A stretch of DNA of 64,000 bases from Streptomyces galbus (GTDB lineage: Bacteria > Actinomycetota > Actinomycetes > Streptomycetales > Streptomycetaceae): contig NZ_SZPR01000031.1 of assembly GCF_005280195.1 (NCBI RefSeq), positions 1 through 64,000 on the forward strand. The letters run 5' to 3'. Below are positions 7,771 through 17,700 of this stretch, piece after piece. The notes under the pieces were generated by a model. That model worked only from the letters and a program-made list of their open reading frames with translations. It was not told where the DNA came from and ran no database searches. The first letter of the stretch is position 1. Every line of letters starts with the position of its first letter. The translations under genes and the position numbers were made by a program.

Positions 7771-9989
7771 TTGTCGGTGTCGTCCTTCGTGTCGTCCTCG
7801 GAGCCTTCCTCGCCCTCGATCACGGGGATGAGGGAGAGCTTGCCGCGGGAGTCGATCTCGGCGATCTCGACCTGGACCTTCTGGCCGACGCCGAGGACGT
7901 CCTCGACGTTCTCCACGCGCTTGCCGCCGGCGAGCTTGCGGATCTGCGAGATGTGCAGCAGACCGTCCTTGCCGGGGAGCAGGGAGACGAAGGCACCGAA
8001 GGTGGTCGTCTTCACGACCGTGCCCAGGTAGCGCTCGCCGACCTCGGGCATCGTCGGGTTGGCGATGCCGTTGATCGTGGCGCGGGCGGCCTCGGCGGAG
8101 GGGCCGTCGGCGGCACCGATGTAGATCGTGCCGTCGTCCTCGATCGTGATCTCGGCGCCGGTGTCCTCCTGGATCTGGTTGATCATCTTGCCCTTGGGGC
8201 CGATGACCTCACCGATCTTGTCGACCGGGATCTTGACGGTGATGATCCGCGGGGCGTTCGGGGACATCTCGTCGGGCCGGTCGATGGCCTCCATCATCAC
8301 GTCGAGGATGTGGAGGCGGGCGTCGCGGGCCTGCTTGAGGGCCGCGGCCAGGACGGAGGCGGGGATGCCGTCCAGCTTGGTGTCGAGCTGGAGGGCGGTC
8401 ACGAACTCCTTGGTGCCGGCGACCTTGAAGTCCATGTCGCCGAAGGCGTCCTCCGCACCGAGGATGTCGGTGAGGGTGACGTAGTGCGTCTCGCCCTCGA
8501 TCTCCTGGGAGATCAGGCCCATGGCGATACCGGCGACCGGGGCCTTGAGCGGCACACCGGCGTTCAGCAGCGACATGGTGGAGGCGCAGACCGAGCCCAT
8601 GGACGTCGAGCCGTTGGAGCCGAGGGCCTCGGACACCTGGCGGATCGCATAGGGGAACTCCTCGCGCGCGGGCAGCACCGGCACGAGCGCGCGCTCGGCG
8701 AGGGCGCCGTGGCCGATCTCGCGGCGCTTCGGGGAGCCGACGCGGCCGGTCTCACCGGTGGAGTACGGCGGGAAGTTGTAGTTGTGCATGTAGCGCTTGC
8801 GGGTCACCGGGGAGAGCGTGTCCAGCTGCTGCTCCATGCGGAGCATGTTGAGGGTGGTGACGCCCAGGATCTGGGTCTCGCCACGCTCGAACAGGGCGGA
8901 GCCGTGGACCCGCGGGATGGCCTCGACCTCGGCGGCCAGCGTGCGGATGTCGGTGACACCGCGGCCGTCGATGCGCTTCTTCTCCTTGATCACGCGCTCG
9001 CGGACGAGCTGCTTGGTCAGGGAGCGGTAGGCGGCGGAGATCTCCTTCTCGCGGCCCTCGAACTCCGGCAGGAGCTTCTCGGCGGCGAGCGCCTTGACGC
9101 GGTCCAGCTCGGCCTCGCGCTCCTGCTTGCCGGCGATGGTGAGCGCCTGGGCCAGCTCGGTGCGCACGGCGGCGCTCAGCGCCTCGAGGATGTCGTCCTG
9201 GTAGTCCAGGAAGATCGGGAACTCGCCGACCGGCTTGGCGGCCTTGGCGGCGAGGTCCGACTGGGCCTTGCACAGGACCTTGATGAAGGGCTTCGCGGCG
9301 TCCAGACCGGCGGCCACGACTTCCTCGGTGGGGGCCTCGGCGCCGCCCTCGACCAGCTTGATGGTCTTCTCGGTGGCCTCGGCCTCGACCATCATGATCG
9401 CGACGTCGCCGTCCTCCAGGACGCGACCGGCGACGACCATGTCGAAGACGGCGTCCTCGAGCTCGGTGTGCGTCGGGAACGCGACCCACTGGCCGCGGAT
9501 CAGCGCGACGCGGACGCCGCCGATCGGGCCGGAGAAGGGCAGTCCGGCCAGCTGCGTGGACGCGGACGCGGCGTTGATCGCGACGACGTCGTACAGGTGG
9601 TCGGGGTTGAGCGCCATGATCGTGCAGACGACCTGGATCTCGTTGCGCAGGCCCTTCTTGAAGGACGGGCGCAGCGGGCGGTCGATGAGGCGGCAGGTGA
9701 GGATCGCGTCCTCGGAGGGGCGGCCCTCGCGGCGGAAGAAGCTGCCGGGGATCTTGCCGGCGGCGTACATCCGCTCCTCGACGTCCACCGTCAGGGGGAA
9801 GAAGTCGAGCTGGTCCTTGGGGTTCTTCGAGGCGGTGGTGGCCGACAGCACCATGGTGTCGTCGTCCAGGTACGCCACGGCGGAGCCGGCGGCCTGCTTG
9901 GCCAGGCGGCCCGTCTCGAAACGGATGGTGCGGGTGCCGAAGGCGCCGTTGTCGATCACGGCTTCGGCGTAGTGGGTCTCGTTCTCCAC
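7767..9989 (-). CDS. pnp: Polynucleotide phosphorylase / guanosine pentaphosphate synthetase
   Basis: 740 aa. It carries out phosphorolytic 3'-5' RNA decay and, in Streptomyces, 3'-tail synthesis by reversal. The enzyme was also described in Streptomyces as a ppGpp(p)-related GPSI. Domains in order are RNase PH-like 1 (about 10-145), an alpha-helical linker, RNase PH-like 2 (about 345-560), a KH domain with the G-P-K-G loop (I-G-E-V-I-G-P-K-G-K), and an S1 domain (G-E-R-Y-L-G-T-V-V-K-T-T-T-F-G-A-F-V). An acidic Asp/Glu tail ends the protein. It lies downstream of rpsO, as in many bacteria, and is coupled to the M16 peptidase gene. Confidence 0.97.
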   Translation of the reverse strand: MENETHYAEAVIDNGAFGTRTIRFETGRLAKQAAGSAVAYLDDDTMVLSATTASKNPKDQLDFFPLTVDVEERMYAAGKIPGSFFRREGRPSEDAILTCRLIDRPLRPSFKKGLRNEIQVVCTIMALNPDHLYDVVAINAASASTQLAGLPFSGPIGGVRVALIRGQWVAFPTHTELEDAVFDMVVAGRVLEDGDVAIMMVEAEATEKTIKLVEGGAEAPTEEVVAAGLDAAKPFIKVLCKAQSDLAAKAAKPVGEFPIFLDYQDDILEALSAAVRTELAQALTIAGKQEREAELDRVKALAAEKLLPEFEGREKEISAAYRSLTKQLVRERVIKEKKRIDGRGVTDIRTLAAEVEAIPRVHGSALFERGETQILGVTTLNMLRMEQQLDTLSPVTRKRYMHNYNFPPYSTGETGRVGSPKRREIGHGALAERALVPVLPAREEFPYAIRQVSEALGSNGSTSMGSVCASTMSLLNAGVPLKAPVAGIAMGLISQEIEGETHYVTLTDILGAEDAFGDMDFKVAGTKEFVTALQLDTKLDGIPASVLAAALKQARDARLHILDVMMEAIDRPDEMSPNAPRIITVKIPVDKIGEVIGPKGKMINQIQEDTGAEITIEDDGTIYIGAADGPSAEAARATINGIANPTMPEVGERYLGTVVKTTTFGAFVSLLPGKDGLLHISQIRKLAGGKRVENVEDVLGVGQKVQVEIAEIDSRGKLSLIPVIEGEEGSEDDTKDDTDK

Positions 9990-10291
9990 TAGTGATGTCT
10001 CCTCGTCCTCGTCCCTGGCTGCCCGTGTGGCAGGGGGACGGTCGTGGAGAAGCGCGCCGTCTGGTGCGGGCCGGTCTTCGATCGAAGCACCCGGGGCTGT
10101 CGTTGCCCGGGGGCCACTACCGAGGACCGGCGGCGGCGAGGTGCGCTTCTCCTCTTCTTGTCATGCTGTGTCGTACGTCGTGCTTCCTGCCACCACATTA
10201 CAAAGCGTGAGTGACAGTCCGCATGTTTCCGCACGTACGGCAAAGGGAGCGGTCCCCGAATCGGTACGGGAACCGCTCCCTCCACGGCGTG
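9990..10291 (-). promoter_or_regulatory. rpsO-pnp intergenic region
   Basis: 302 bp with no gene. It starts with the rpsO hairpin (10245-10280). A TAATGT hexamer on the minus strand (10200-10195) could be a pnp -10, although the matching -35 is poor. A CCCGGG pair around 10088-10106 can form a second small stem in the pnp leader. In Streptomyces coelicolor this region is known to hold a readthrough hairpin cut by RNase III and separate pnp promoters. The layout here is compatible with that, but cleavage cannot be read from sequence. Confidence 0.5.
10245..10280 (-). terminator. rpsO hairpin, probable readthrough terminator/RNase III substrate
   Basis: A nine-base arm (10245-10253) is perfectly complementary to 10272-10280, and the stem continues with C/G pairs towards an A/T-containing loop. 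It sits 12 bp after the rpsO stop codon. Confidence 0.65.
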
Positions 10292-10582
10292 CTACTTGGC
10301 GCCGCCGGCCGCACCGCGGCGGATGCCGAGGCGGTCGACCAGCGCACGGAAGCGCTGGATGTCCTTCTTCGCCAGGTACTGGAGCAGGCGACGACGCTGG
10401 CCGACCAGGATCAGCAGACCCCGGCGGGAGTGGTGGTCGTGCTTGTGCGTCTTGAGGTGCTCCGTCAGGTCGGAGATCCGACGGGAGAGCATGGCGACCT
10501 GGACCTCGGGGGAGCCGGTGTCGCCCTCCTTGGTACCGAACTCGGAGATGATCTGCTTCTTCGTGGCGGCGTCGAGCGACAC
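10292..10582 (-). CDS. rpsO: 30S ribosomal protein S15
   Basis: Primary 16S rRNA-binding protein of the platform. 96 aa from GTG 10582. The conserved family features are present: G-D-T-G-S-P-E-V-Q-V-A near residues 20-30, L-T-E-H-L-K-T-H-K-H-D-H-H-S-R-R-G-L in the middle, and L-V-G-Q-R-R-R-L-L-Q-Y-L. A short Ala/Gly-rich tail follows. It is the first gene of the rpsO-pnp-M16 unit. The S15 binding site in its own leader known from E. coli cannot be judged here. Confidence 0.97.
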   Translation of the reverse strand: MSLDAATKKQIISEFGTKEGDTGSPEVQVAMLSRRISDLTEHLKTHKHDHHSRRGLLILVGQRRRLLQYLAKKDIQRFRALVDRLGIRRGAAGGAK

Positions 10583-10899
10583 GCGTACTCCTCATGATCT
10601 GTGGTGGCCACCGAGTGCCCCCGGTCTGTGTCTCGGGGGAGCTTCCGTGACTCGGAAGGCGGGGATCCGCTGGGCGCGACCTCCAGAACGGTGCGTTCCG
10701 GGGGTGCGTACACAAACGGCCGAATGCCAGAGTAGCAGCCCGCGACGACGGGCTCGTCCGCCGGGCCGGCCGGGTCGGTGCCCGCGCGTCGCCGTACCAC
10801 TCGAACGAGTGCGGTCGGCGGGAAACCTCTGACCTGGAGGAATACCCCAAGTAGGGTAGTCGTACAGCTCGTTGCCCCTGAGGAAGGACCGGAGCCGTC
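10583..10899. promoter_or_regulatory. Divergent intergenic region rpsO / DUF397 gene
   Basis: 317 bp without a gene, serving two divergent transcripts. The right part carries a good sigma-HrdB-type promoter for the plus-strand gene, entered separately. On the minus strand a TACTCT hexamer around 10732-10727 could be the rpsO -10, without a clear -35. No riboswitch-like fold or repeat was seen. Confidence 0.5.
10829..10857 (+). promoter_or_regulatory. Vegetative promoter of the DUF397 gene
   Basis: CTGACC at 10829-10834 and TAGGGT at 10852-10857 are spaced by exactly 17 bases. This is close to the Streptomyces HrdB consensus (TTGACN, TAGRMT). The predicted start near 10864 leaves a leader of about 36 nt with a GAGGAAGGA ribosome-binding region before ATG 10900. 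Confidence 0.6.
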
Positions 10900-11208
10900 A
10901 TGGCCGATGAGACCGACGAGGAACGCAAGGCGCGCAAGGAACGCGAGCGGGACGAGCTGTACGCGCTCGACATCTCGGACGTGGAGTGGCACTGCGCGCC
11001 GGGCACCGAGGACCACGAGGAGCGGGTGGAGATCGCGTACCTGCCCGCCGGTGCGGTGGCGATGCGCTCTTCGCTGGATCCGGACACGGTGCTGCGCTAC
11101 ACCGAGGCGGAGTGGCGGGCGTTCGTGCTGGGGGCCCGGGACGGCGAGTTCGACCTGGAGCCGGACGCGCGCGAGGGCGGGGTGCCCGCGCAGGCGGACG
11201 CCCCGTAG
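10900..11208 (+). CDS. DUF397-domain protein without a partner regulator
   Basis: 102 aa. The first 30 residues are highly charged (E-E-R-K-A-R-K-E-R-E-R-D-E). The rest matches the DUF397 pattern: V-E-I-A-Y-L, an R-S-S-L-D-P-D strand, and V-L-R-Y-T-E-A-E-W-R-A-F-V-L-G-A-R-D-G-E-F-D at the C-terminus. DUF397 proteins in Streptomyces normally lie next to a helix-turn-helix regulator with a DUF5753 domain, and many act as small antagonists in development-related regulator pairs. No such regulator is encoded here. The charged N-terminal extension is also unusual. The family call is by motif, and the role is unknown. Confidence 0.75.
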   Translation: MADETDEERKARKERERDELYALDISDVEWHCAPGTEDHEERVEIAYLPAGAVAMRSSLDPDTVLRYTEAEWRAFVLGARDGEFDLEPDAREGGVPAQADAP

Positions 11209-11304
11209 GCAGGGGTACGGCGGGGGCGCGCGGTGGTGACACCGGGCGCCCCCTTCGCTTGCGGGCACGTACGCGTGCGGCCCGGTCGGAGCGGGGCGGG
11301 TGCC

Positions 11305-12822
11305 CTACTTCTCCGCCGCGCTGCCGATGCCGAGCACGAGGTAGATCCACGCCTTCTTCTGGGCCGCGCTGGGCCCGTCCGCCGTCTTGGCGCCGAAGAA
11401 GACGCGGCCGTCCTGGACCAGGACGTCGCTGTCGTCGATCGAGGTGAGGGGCGCGGCCTCGGCGGGCAGCCCGAAGTAGAGGTAGGGCCGCTCACCGCCG
11501 GTCGCGGGGTCCAGGCCGACCAGGGCGTGCGGGGAGATGCCGTCCTCGCTGGTGCGCAGGGCGAGCAGTTCGTGCCCGCTCATCCGCACCGGCCGCAGCA
11601 GCGCGTTCGGGCCGGAGTCGAACTTGCGGGTGGTGTTCCCGGTGGCCAGGTCGAAGCCGATGATCCAGTTGGACGTGCCCTGGTCGGTCTGGTCCTCGCT
11701 GCGCAGGAAGACCTGGCCGTCGCCGACGGCGATGGTCGGGCAGTCGTCGATGACCAGGTAGTCGGAGGACGCGCACTCCCCCACGTAGGTGCCGCTCTGC
11801 AGGCTCACGGTGGCGCGGTTGCGGCCCTTGGCGTCCAGGGAGATCAGTTCCGTCAGCCCGGTGTCGCCGGCGGACACGCCGACGACGGGCGGCTCGGCGG
11901 AGGGCACGACCAGGTCACGGACGCCCTTCGCGGCGGAGTACGTCCACACCGTCGCGCCCGTGGCGGGGTCGACCTTGCGCACGGAGTACGTCGTCCCGTC
12001 CCAGACGTCGGTCGAGGGGGCGCCCTCCTTCCAGCACGCGCGCCGGACGAGCAGCCCGGCCCCTCCGGCGGCACCGTCGTCCCGGCACGACCCGGTGACC
12101 GTCGTCCGCCACTTGGTGCGGCCCTCGGCCAGGTCGAAGGCGCTGGTGCCGCCGCCCCAGGTGACGGCGACGGTGTCGTGGGCGAGGGTGACGCCCGGGG
12201 TGCGCTGCGGGGAGCTGACGGAGGAGCCCGCCGTGGAGACGGGGAAGGTGCGCTCCCAGACCTCGCGGCCGTCGTCGAGGTCGACGAGCACGACGTGGTT
12301 GCAGTACGCCTCCGGGCGGTCGCTGGCCTTGAACAGGACGGCGGTGCGGTGGTCGACGGTGACGTGCGGGGTGTAGCCGCAGATGGGGCCGTCGAGGCGG
12401 ACGGTCCACTTCTCCTGGTTCTTGCCGGGTGCGGCGTCCGTGCCGATCGGGTAGCCGGCGAGGGTCCGGTTGATGCCCTTGGCGAGGATCGTGTCGGTGG
12501 CCCACATGCCGGGCAGCGCGTAGTGCTCGCCGGGGCTCATGTCGTCCACGGAGAACCGGAAGGCCATGGCGCCGGTGGTGGAGGCGGGCGGCTTCTCCAC
12601 CGTCCGGCGGACGTCGAGGGGGCCGGGAGCCGCTGCCTCGGACCTGCCGGAGGGGGAGTTCCCGTCGCGGCCCCACAGGAGCCAGCCTCCCGTGCCGAGT
12701 CCGGCCACGAGGGCGACCAGGAGGGCGACGAGCAGCCAGGTGCGGCGCCGGCGCTTCTTCTGCTGGGTCTGCGCGGTGACCGCGGACTGGGTGAAGACGG
12801 AGGGCGGTGGGCCGAAGCTCAC
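11305..12822 (-). CDS. Membrane-anchored PQQ-like beta-propeller protein
   Basis: 505 aa. A cytoplasmic N-terminus ending in K-K-R-R-R-R leads into one transmembrane helix (about 29-49). A long extracellular part follows with repeated beta-strand motifs such as D-L-A-T-G-N-T, D-P-A-T-G-A-T-V-W, G-Q-V-F-L-R and D-G-R-V-F-F-G-A. This is the pattern of PQQ-binding-like (WD40-type) propellers. Four Cys-containing loops suggest disulphides. It flanks eccD on the same strand, so it is a candidate accessory of the ESX system; its presence at the cluster edge is the only support for that. No enzymatic role can be claimed. Confidence 0.75.
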   Translation of the reverse strand: MSFGPPPSVFTQSAVTAQTQQKKRRRRTWLLVALLVALVAGLGTGGWLLWGRDGNSPSGRSEAAAPGPLDVRRTVEKPPASTTGAMAFRFSVDDMSPGEHYALPGMWATDTILAKGINRTLAGYPIGTDAAPGKNQEKWTVRLDGPICGYTPHVTVDHRTAVLFKASDRPEAYCNHVVLVDLDDGREVWERTFPVSTAGSSVSSPQRTPGVTLAHDTVAVTWGGGTSAFDLAEGRTKWRTTVTGSCRDDGAAGGAGLLVRRACWKEGAPSTDVWDGTTYSVRKVDPATGATVWTYSAAKGVRDLVVPSAEPPVVGVSAGDTGLTELISLDAKGRNRATVSLQSGTYVGECASSDYLVIDDCPTIAVGDGQVFLRSEDQTDQGTSNWIIGFDLATGNTTRKFDSGPNALLRPVRMSGHELLALRTSEDGISPHALVGLDPATGGERPYLYFGLPAEAAPLTSIDDSDVLVQDGRVFFGAKTADGPSAAQKKAWIYLVLGIGSAAEK

Positions 12823-12891
12823 GCTGGAGAATCCTTTCGTCCGTCAGTGCCGTCGGGCCGCGCGCGCGGGCGACGGAAGCTGGGAGGGGCA

Positions 12892-12991
12892 CCCCCGCGC
12901 GCGTGGGGCGCGGGGCGTGGGGGCCCGGCAGGGGCCTGGGCCGGCGGGCGGCCCCCGCGCGCGTGAGGCGGTGGGGGCCGGGGCGGCCCGC
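12892..12991. repeat. GC-rich direct repeats between the propeller gene and eccD
   Basis: The 14-mer CCCCCGCGCGCGTG occurs at 12892-12905 and again exactly 60 bp later at 12952-12965. Both copies are followed by a GGGCG or AGGCG variant. Further G/C runs in between can pair with them. The 216-bp gap (12823-13038) holds no gene. It may act as a terminator for eccD on the minus strand. Confidence 0.5.
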
Positions 12992-13038
12992 GCACGCGGG
13001 GCACCTCCCGGGAGGGAGGGCCGACGCGCAGCCGGTTG

Positions 13039-14553
13039 TCAGGTGCCGGCCATCGACCTGGCCGCCGCGTACACGTCGAACACGGCGAGGGCCAGCGGGA
13101 CCAGGGTCAGCAGGACGAACGCCTCGGCGATCTCGAAGAAGCGCCCCCAGAAGGGGGTGACGCCCCGGCGCGGGGTGATGAGCCCGACGGCGGTGACGAC
13201 CGCGGCCGCCGCGGCGACCGCCGCCACCAGCCAGACGCTGCGGATGTCGAGCGCGGTGGTGTCCCCGTGCAGGGCGTCGCGCCAGTACGACCGCGGCGGG
13301 TTCAGCGCGAGCCCGAGGCCGAGGGCGACGAGACCGGCGAGGCCCGCGGCGAGGGTGGCGGCGACCTGCGCGGCGTAGCGGAACAGGTGGGCCCGCATCA
13401 GCATGGCGACCGCGGCCGCCAGGGCCAGCACCTGCGCCCAGAGGTCGTCCGAGAAGCCCAGGACGAGCGAGGCGCCCACGCTGAGCAGCGCGCAGCCGCC
13501 GACCAGGCCGACGAGGAGTTCGTGGCCGCGGCGGGCCTGTGCGGCGATGCGCTCGGCGTCCACCGGTCGCTGCGCGGCCGGCTCGTCGTCCGCGTACCCG
13601 CCGGACGGGGTCGGCGGTTCGTAGCCGACGGGCAGCCGGGCGAACCGCACGGACAGGCCCGGCAGGAACGCGAGCGCGCAGACGGACAGCGGCGCGCACA
13701 GGGCGGCCGTCTCGACGGGCTCGAAGTCGGCGAGGACCGCCACGAAGGTGACGACCAGGGCGACCGCCGAGGCGAGCACGAACGCCACGAAGGGGCCGTC
13801 CCCGCCGGGCGACACGAGCGTGAGCACCAGGGCGGCCAGCAGGACGAAGGTGCAGGCCAGCAGGAACTGCAGGCGCCCGACGCCCTGACCGCCGGACAGC
13901 GGCAGCAGGCCCGAGCCCGCGACGGCGACGTTCGGCAGCGCCCCGAGCCCCAGGGCGACGGCCGAGGCACGGTCGTCGTACACGCGGGCGCGGACGCAGG
14001 CGAAGGCCACCAGGAAGACTCCGGCGACGGCGGCGAGAACGCCCTGCAGTCCGTGCATGTCGTGGCGGGTCTGGGAGTTCCAGACGACGAACGCGAGCAG
14101 CACGGGCAGCACCCCGCCCGCGGCGAGGCCCGCCACGCGCGTGTGCTCGCCGCTCCACAGCGTCCGGTCGCGCGTGACGGCGGCGGCCACCACCTCGGCG
14201 ACGTCGTCGAAGACGGCCGGGGGCAGCGACTGCGCGAACGGGCGCAGCGTGAGCAGTTCGCCGTCCAGGATGCGTTGCGCCGCGAAGGACCGGGCGCTGT
14301 CGAGGACCGTCCCGTCGCGGCGTACGAGGTGGTAGCCGACCGGGGCGCCCTCGGCGGGGCGCTGCCGGGACAGCCGCAGGATCTCCGGGTGGAGGTCCGC
14401 GACCGGGACGTCGTCGGGCAGGGCCACGTCGACGCGGCCGTCGGGCGCGACGATGGTGACCCGGCAGAAGCCGGACCGCGTGCCCGCCGGGAGCGGGGCC
14501 GCGCCGCCGGGTGCGCCGCTCGCGCCGGCCGGCGCGGAGGCCGTCGTGCTCAC
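13039..14553 (-). CDS. eccD: Type VII secretion integral membrane protein EccD
   Basis: 504 aa. A Gly/Ala/Pro-rich start is followed by a ubiquitin-like (YukD-type) domain at about 28-110 (F-C-R-V-T-I-V-A-P-D-G-R-V-D-V-A-L-P). A linker follows, and then about eleven hydrophobic helices to the C-terminus, with a soluble loop containing E-P-P-T-P-S-G-G-Y. This is the EccD layout: the channel-forming membrane component of the ESX inner-membrane complex with EccB, EccC and EccE. It is divergent from eccC across 185 bp. No EccA gene is visible in the window, consistent with Streptomyces ESX systems. Confidence 0.9.
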   Translation of the reverse strand: MSTTASAPAGASGAPGGAAPLPAGTRSGFCRVTIVAPDGRVDVALPDDVPVADLHPEILRLSRQRPAEGAPVGYHLVRRDGTVLDSARSFAAQRILDGELLTLRPFAQSLPPAVFDDVAEVVAAAVTRDRTLWSGEHTRVAGLAAGGVLPVLLAFVVWNSQTRHDMHGLQGVLAAVAGVFLVAFACVRARVYDDRASAVALGLGALPNVAVAGSGLLPLSGGQGVGRLQFLLACTFVLLAALVLTLVSPGGDGPFVAFVLASAVALVVTFVAVLADFEPVETAALCAPLSVCALAFLPGLSVRFARLPVGYEPPTPSGGYADDEPAAQRPVDAERIAAQARRGHELLVGLVGGCALLSVGASLVLGFSDDLWAQVLALAAAVAMLMRAHLFRYAAQVAATLAAGLAGLVALGLGLALNPPRSYWRDALHGDTTALDIRSVWLVAAVAAAAAVVTAVGLITPRRGVTPFWGRFFEIAEAFVLLTLVPLALAVFDVYAAARSMAGT

Positions 14554-14656
14554 CTGTCGTCTCCCCCTCGTCAGTGCGTGCGGCCGGGGCCGGTTCGCAC
14601 CTGCTCACAGGTTTTCACCCGGCACCTTATCGTCCGCCGATGTCAGTGACGGTCAG

Positions 14657-14662
14657 TAGGAT
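14657..14662 (+). promoter_or_regulatory. Possible -10 hexamer for eccC
   Basis: TAGGAT at 14657-14662 lies in the divergent eccD/eccC gap, about 75 bp before the eccC start. No good -35 sits at 16-19 bp, so the site is weakly supported. Confidence 0.25.
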
Positions 14663-14738
14663 CGCGCTGCGCGACCGACGTTCCCCGGACACGGGGCGGG
14701 GGGCCGAACGGGTCGGGCGGACCAGGGAATCGGTGCGA

Positions 14739-17700
14739 ATGAGCCACGTCGTCGTCAAGCGTCCGCCGCGGGCGCTGCCGAAGGAAGTGCCCACGGAGGA
14801 GGTCGTCCTCCAGCCCCCGCCGGAGCTGCCGCGCGGTCAGCGGGAGGGCGCGCTCCTGCAGTTGCTGCCCATGCTCGGCATGGGCGGCTCCGTGGTGTTC
14901 TTCTTCAACCCGCAGGCCCAGCCCTTCATGAAGATCATGGGCATGGTGATGGTGGCGTCCACCGTCGCCCTGGGCGTCTCGATGCTGGTCCGCTACCGCC
15001 GCGGGAACATCGGGCAGTTGGCGGACCTGCGGCGGGACTACCTGCGCTACCTGTCGCAGGTGCGGCGCGCCGCGCAGGAGACCGCGCGGGCCCAGCGGGA
15101 CGCCCAGTTCTATCTGCACCCTTCGCCCGAGCAACTGTGGGCGCTGGTCGCCGAGGGCAGCCGCGTGTGGGAGCGGCGCACCGGTGACGAGGACTTCGGG
15201 CAGGTGCGCGTCGGTCTCGGGGTCCAGCCCCTGTCGACCCCGCTGGTGCCGCCGCAGAGCGCCCCCACCGACCAGCTGGAGCCGCTGACCGCGGGCGCGG
15301 TGGAGCGCTTCGTCGCCACCCACGGCCTGCTGGAGGACCTGCCGATCGCCCTGTCGCTGCGGGCCTTCTTCCACCTGACGATCAGCGGTGATCCGGCCAC
15401 GGTGCGCGGCTGCACGCGTGCGGTGACCGCCTCCCTCACCGCGCTGCACTCCCCCGAGGACCTGGTCGTCGCCGTCGCGGCGGCGCCGGAGACGGCGCCC
15501 GCGTGGGAGTGGGCCAAGTGGCTGCCGCACGCGCAGGCGCCCGGTCTCGCGGACGGCGCGGGCAGCGTCCGGCTGATCACCACCGACCCGCTGGAGCTGG
15601 AGGACCTGCTCGGCGCCCGCCTGCAAGGGCGCCCGCGCTTCCACCCCGCCGGGCCGCCCGTGCCCGAACAGCCGCACGTGGTGATCGTGCTGGACGGCGT
15701 GTCCCTGCCGCCGACCTCGCTGCTGGCGAGCCCCGAGGGCCTCCAGGGCGTGACCCTGATCGAGGTCGTGCCCGGCGACCTCGCCCACAGCCGCGGTGAT
15801 CTCTCTGTCGTCGTACGGCCGGCGAGCCTGTTGCTGGAGTCGGCCGAAGGGCCCGCCTACGAGGGCACACCGGACGTCCTGTCGTACGAGGCCGCCGAGG
15901 CGCTGGCCCGGCAACTGGCGCCCCTGCGCATGGCGTCGGGCCGGGACGACGACGAACCGCTGCTGGCGAAACTGGAGTTCACCGACCTGCTGGACCTGGG
16001 CGACGCGGCCTCCGTCGACCCCCGGCGCACCTGGCGGCCCCGCGGGCAGGCGGAGCGGCTGCGCGTGCCGATCGGCGTCGGCGAGGACGGCCGGCCCGTG
16101 ATGCTCGACCTGAAGGAGGCGGCGCACGAGGGCATGGGGCCGCACGGCCTGTGCGTCGGCGCGACCGGCTCCGGCAAGTCGGAGCTGCTGCGCACCCTCG
16201 TTCTGGGCCTGGCGGTCACCCACTCCTCCGAGACGCTGAACTTCGTGCTGGCCGACTTCAAGGGCGGCGCCACGTTCGCGGGCATGGCCCACCTCCCGCA
16301 CGTCGCCGCGGTCATCACCAACCTCGCCGACGACCTGACCCTGGTCGACCGCATGGGCGACTCCCTCCGCGGCGAGCTGAACCGCCGCCAGGAGATGCTC
16401 CACGGAGCGGGCAACTACGCCAACATCCACGCCTACGAGAAGGCCCGCGCGGCCGGCGCGCCGCTGCAGCCGATGCCGTCCCTGGTCCTGGTCATCGACG
16501 AGTTCAGCGAACTGCTCACCGCCAAGCCGGACTTCATCGAGACGTTCGTGCAGATCGGCCGGATCGGCCGCTCGCTCGGCGTGCACCTGCTGCTCGCCTC
16601 GCAGCGGCTGGAGGAGGGCCGGCTGCGCGGCCTGGAGACCCACCTGTCGTACCGGATCGGGCTGCGCACCTTCTCGGCGGCGGAGTCGCGCGCGGCGCTC
16701 GGCGTCCCCGACGCCTACGAGCTGCCGAACGTCCCCGGGTCCGGGCTGCTGAAGTCCGGCACCGACGAACTGGTGCGCTTCAAGGCCGCCTACGTCTCCG
16801 GCGCGTACCGCACGGGCGCGCCGCGCGCGTCGTCCGGCGGACCGCTCCCGGCGGACCGCAGGCCCGTGCTGTTCACGGCGGCGCGGGTGCCGGTGGGGCG
16901 GGCGGTACTGCCGCACCAGAGGGGGACGGAAGGGACGACAGAGGGTCAAGGGGCGGGAGCCGACGGGGTTGTTGCCGTCGACGAGGACGCGCTCGCCGAC
17001 ACCGTCCTGGACGTCGTCGTGCGCCGCCTGGAGGCACAGGGGCCGGCCGCCCACCAGGTCTGGCTGCCGCCGCTGGACAGCCCGCCCCCGCTCGACGCGC
17101 TGCTGCCCGGCCTCGCCCCGGTCGCGGGCCGCGGCCTGACCCCGCCGGGGTACGAGGGCGCGGGCCGGTTCGTGGTGCCGGTCGGCATCGTCGACAAGCC
17201 GTACGAGCAGCGGCGCGACCCGCTGTGGGTCGACTTCGGCGGGTCGGCGGGCCACATGCAGATCCTCGGCGGGCCGCAGTCCGGGAAGTCGACGCTGGTC
17301 CGTACGGTCGTGGCGTCGGTCGCCCTCACCCACACCCCGCACGAAGTGCAGTTCTACGCCTTGGACTTCGGCGGGGGCGGCCTGTCGGCCGTGGCCGGGC
17401 TGCCGCACGTCGGCGGGGTCGCCTCCCGGCTGGACCCGGAGCGCGTGCGCCGTACGACCGCCGAGGTCTACGGCATCATGAACCGCCGCGAGGAGTACTT
17501 CCGTTCGGCGGGGATCTCCTCGATGGCCGACTTCCGCGCCCGCCGCGCGCGGGGCGACATCTCGGTGACCGACCAGCCCTGGGGCGACGTCTTCCTGGTC
17601 ATCGACGGCTGGGGCGCGTTCCGCACGGAGTACGAGGCGCTGGAACCGGCGGTGCTGGACATCGCGGCCCGGGGCCTCGGTTTCGGCATCCACCTGGTCC

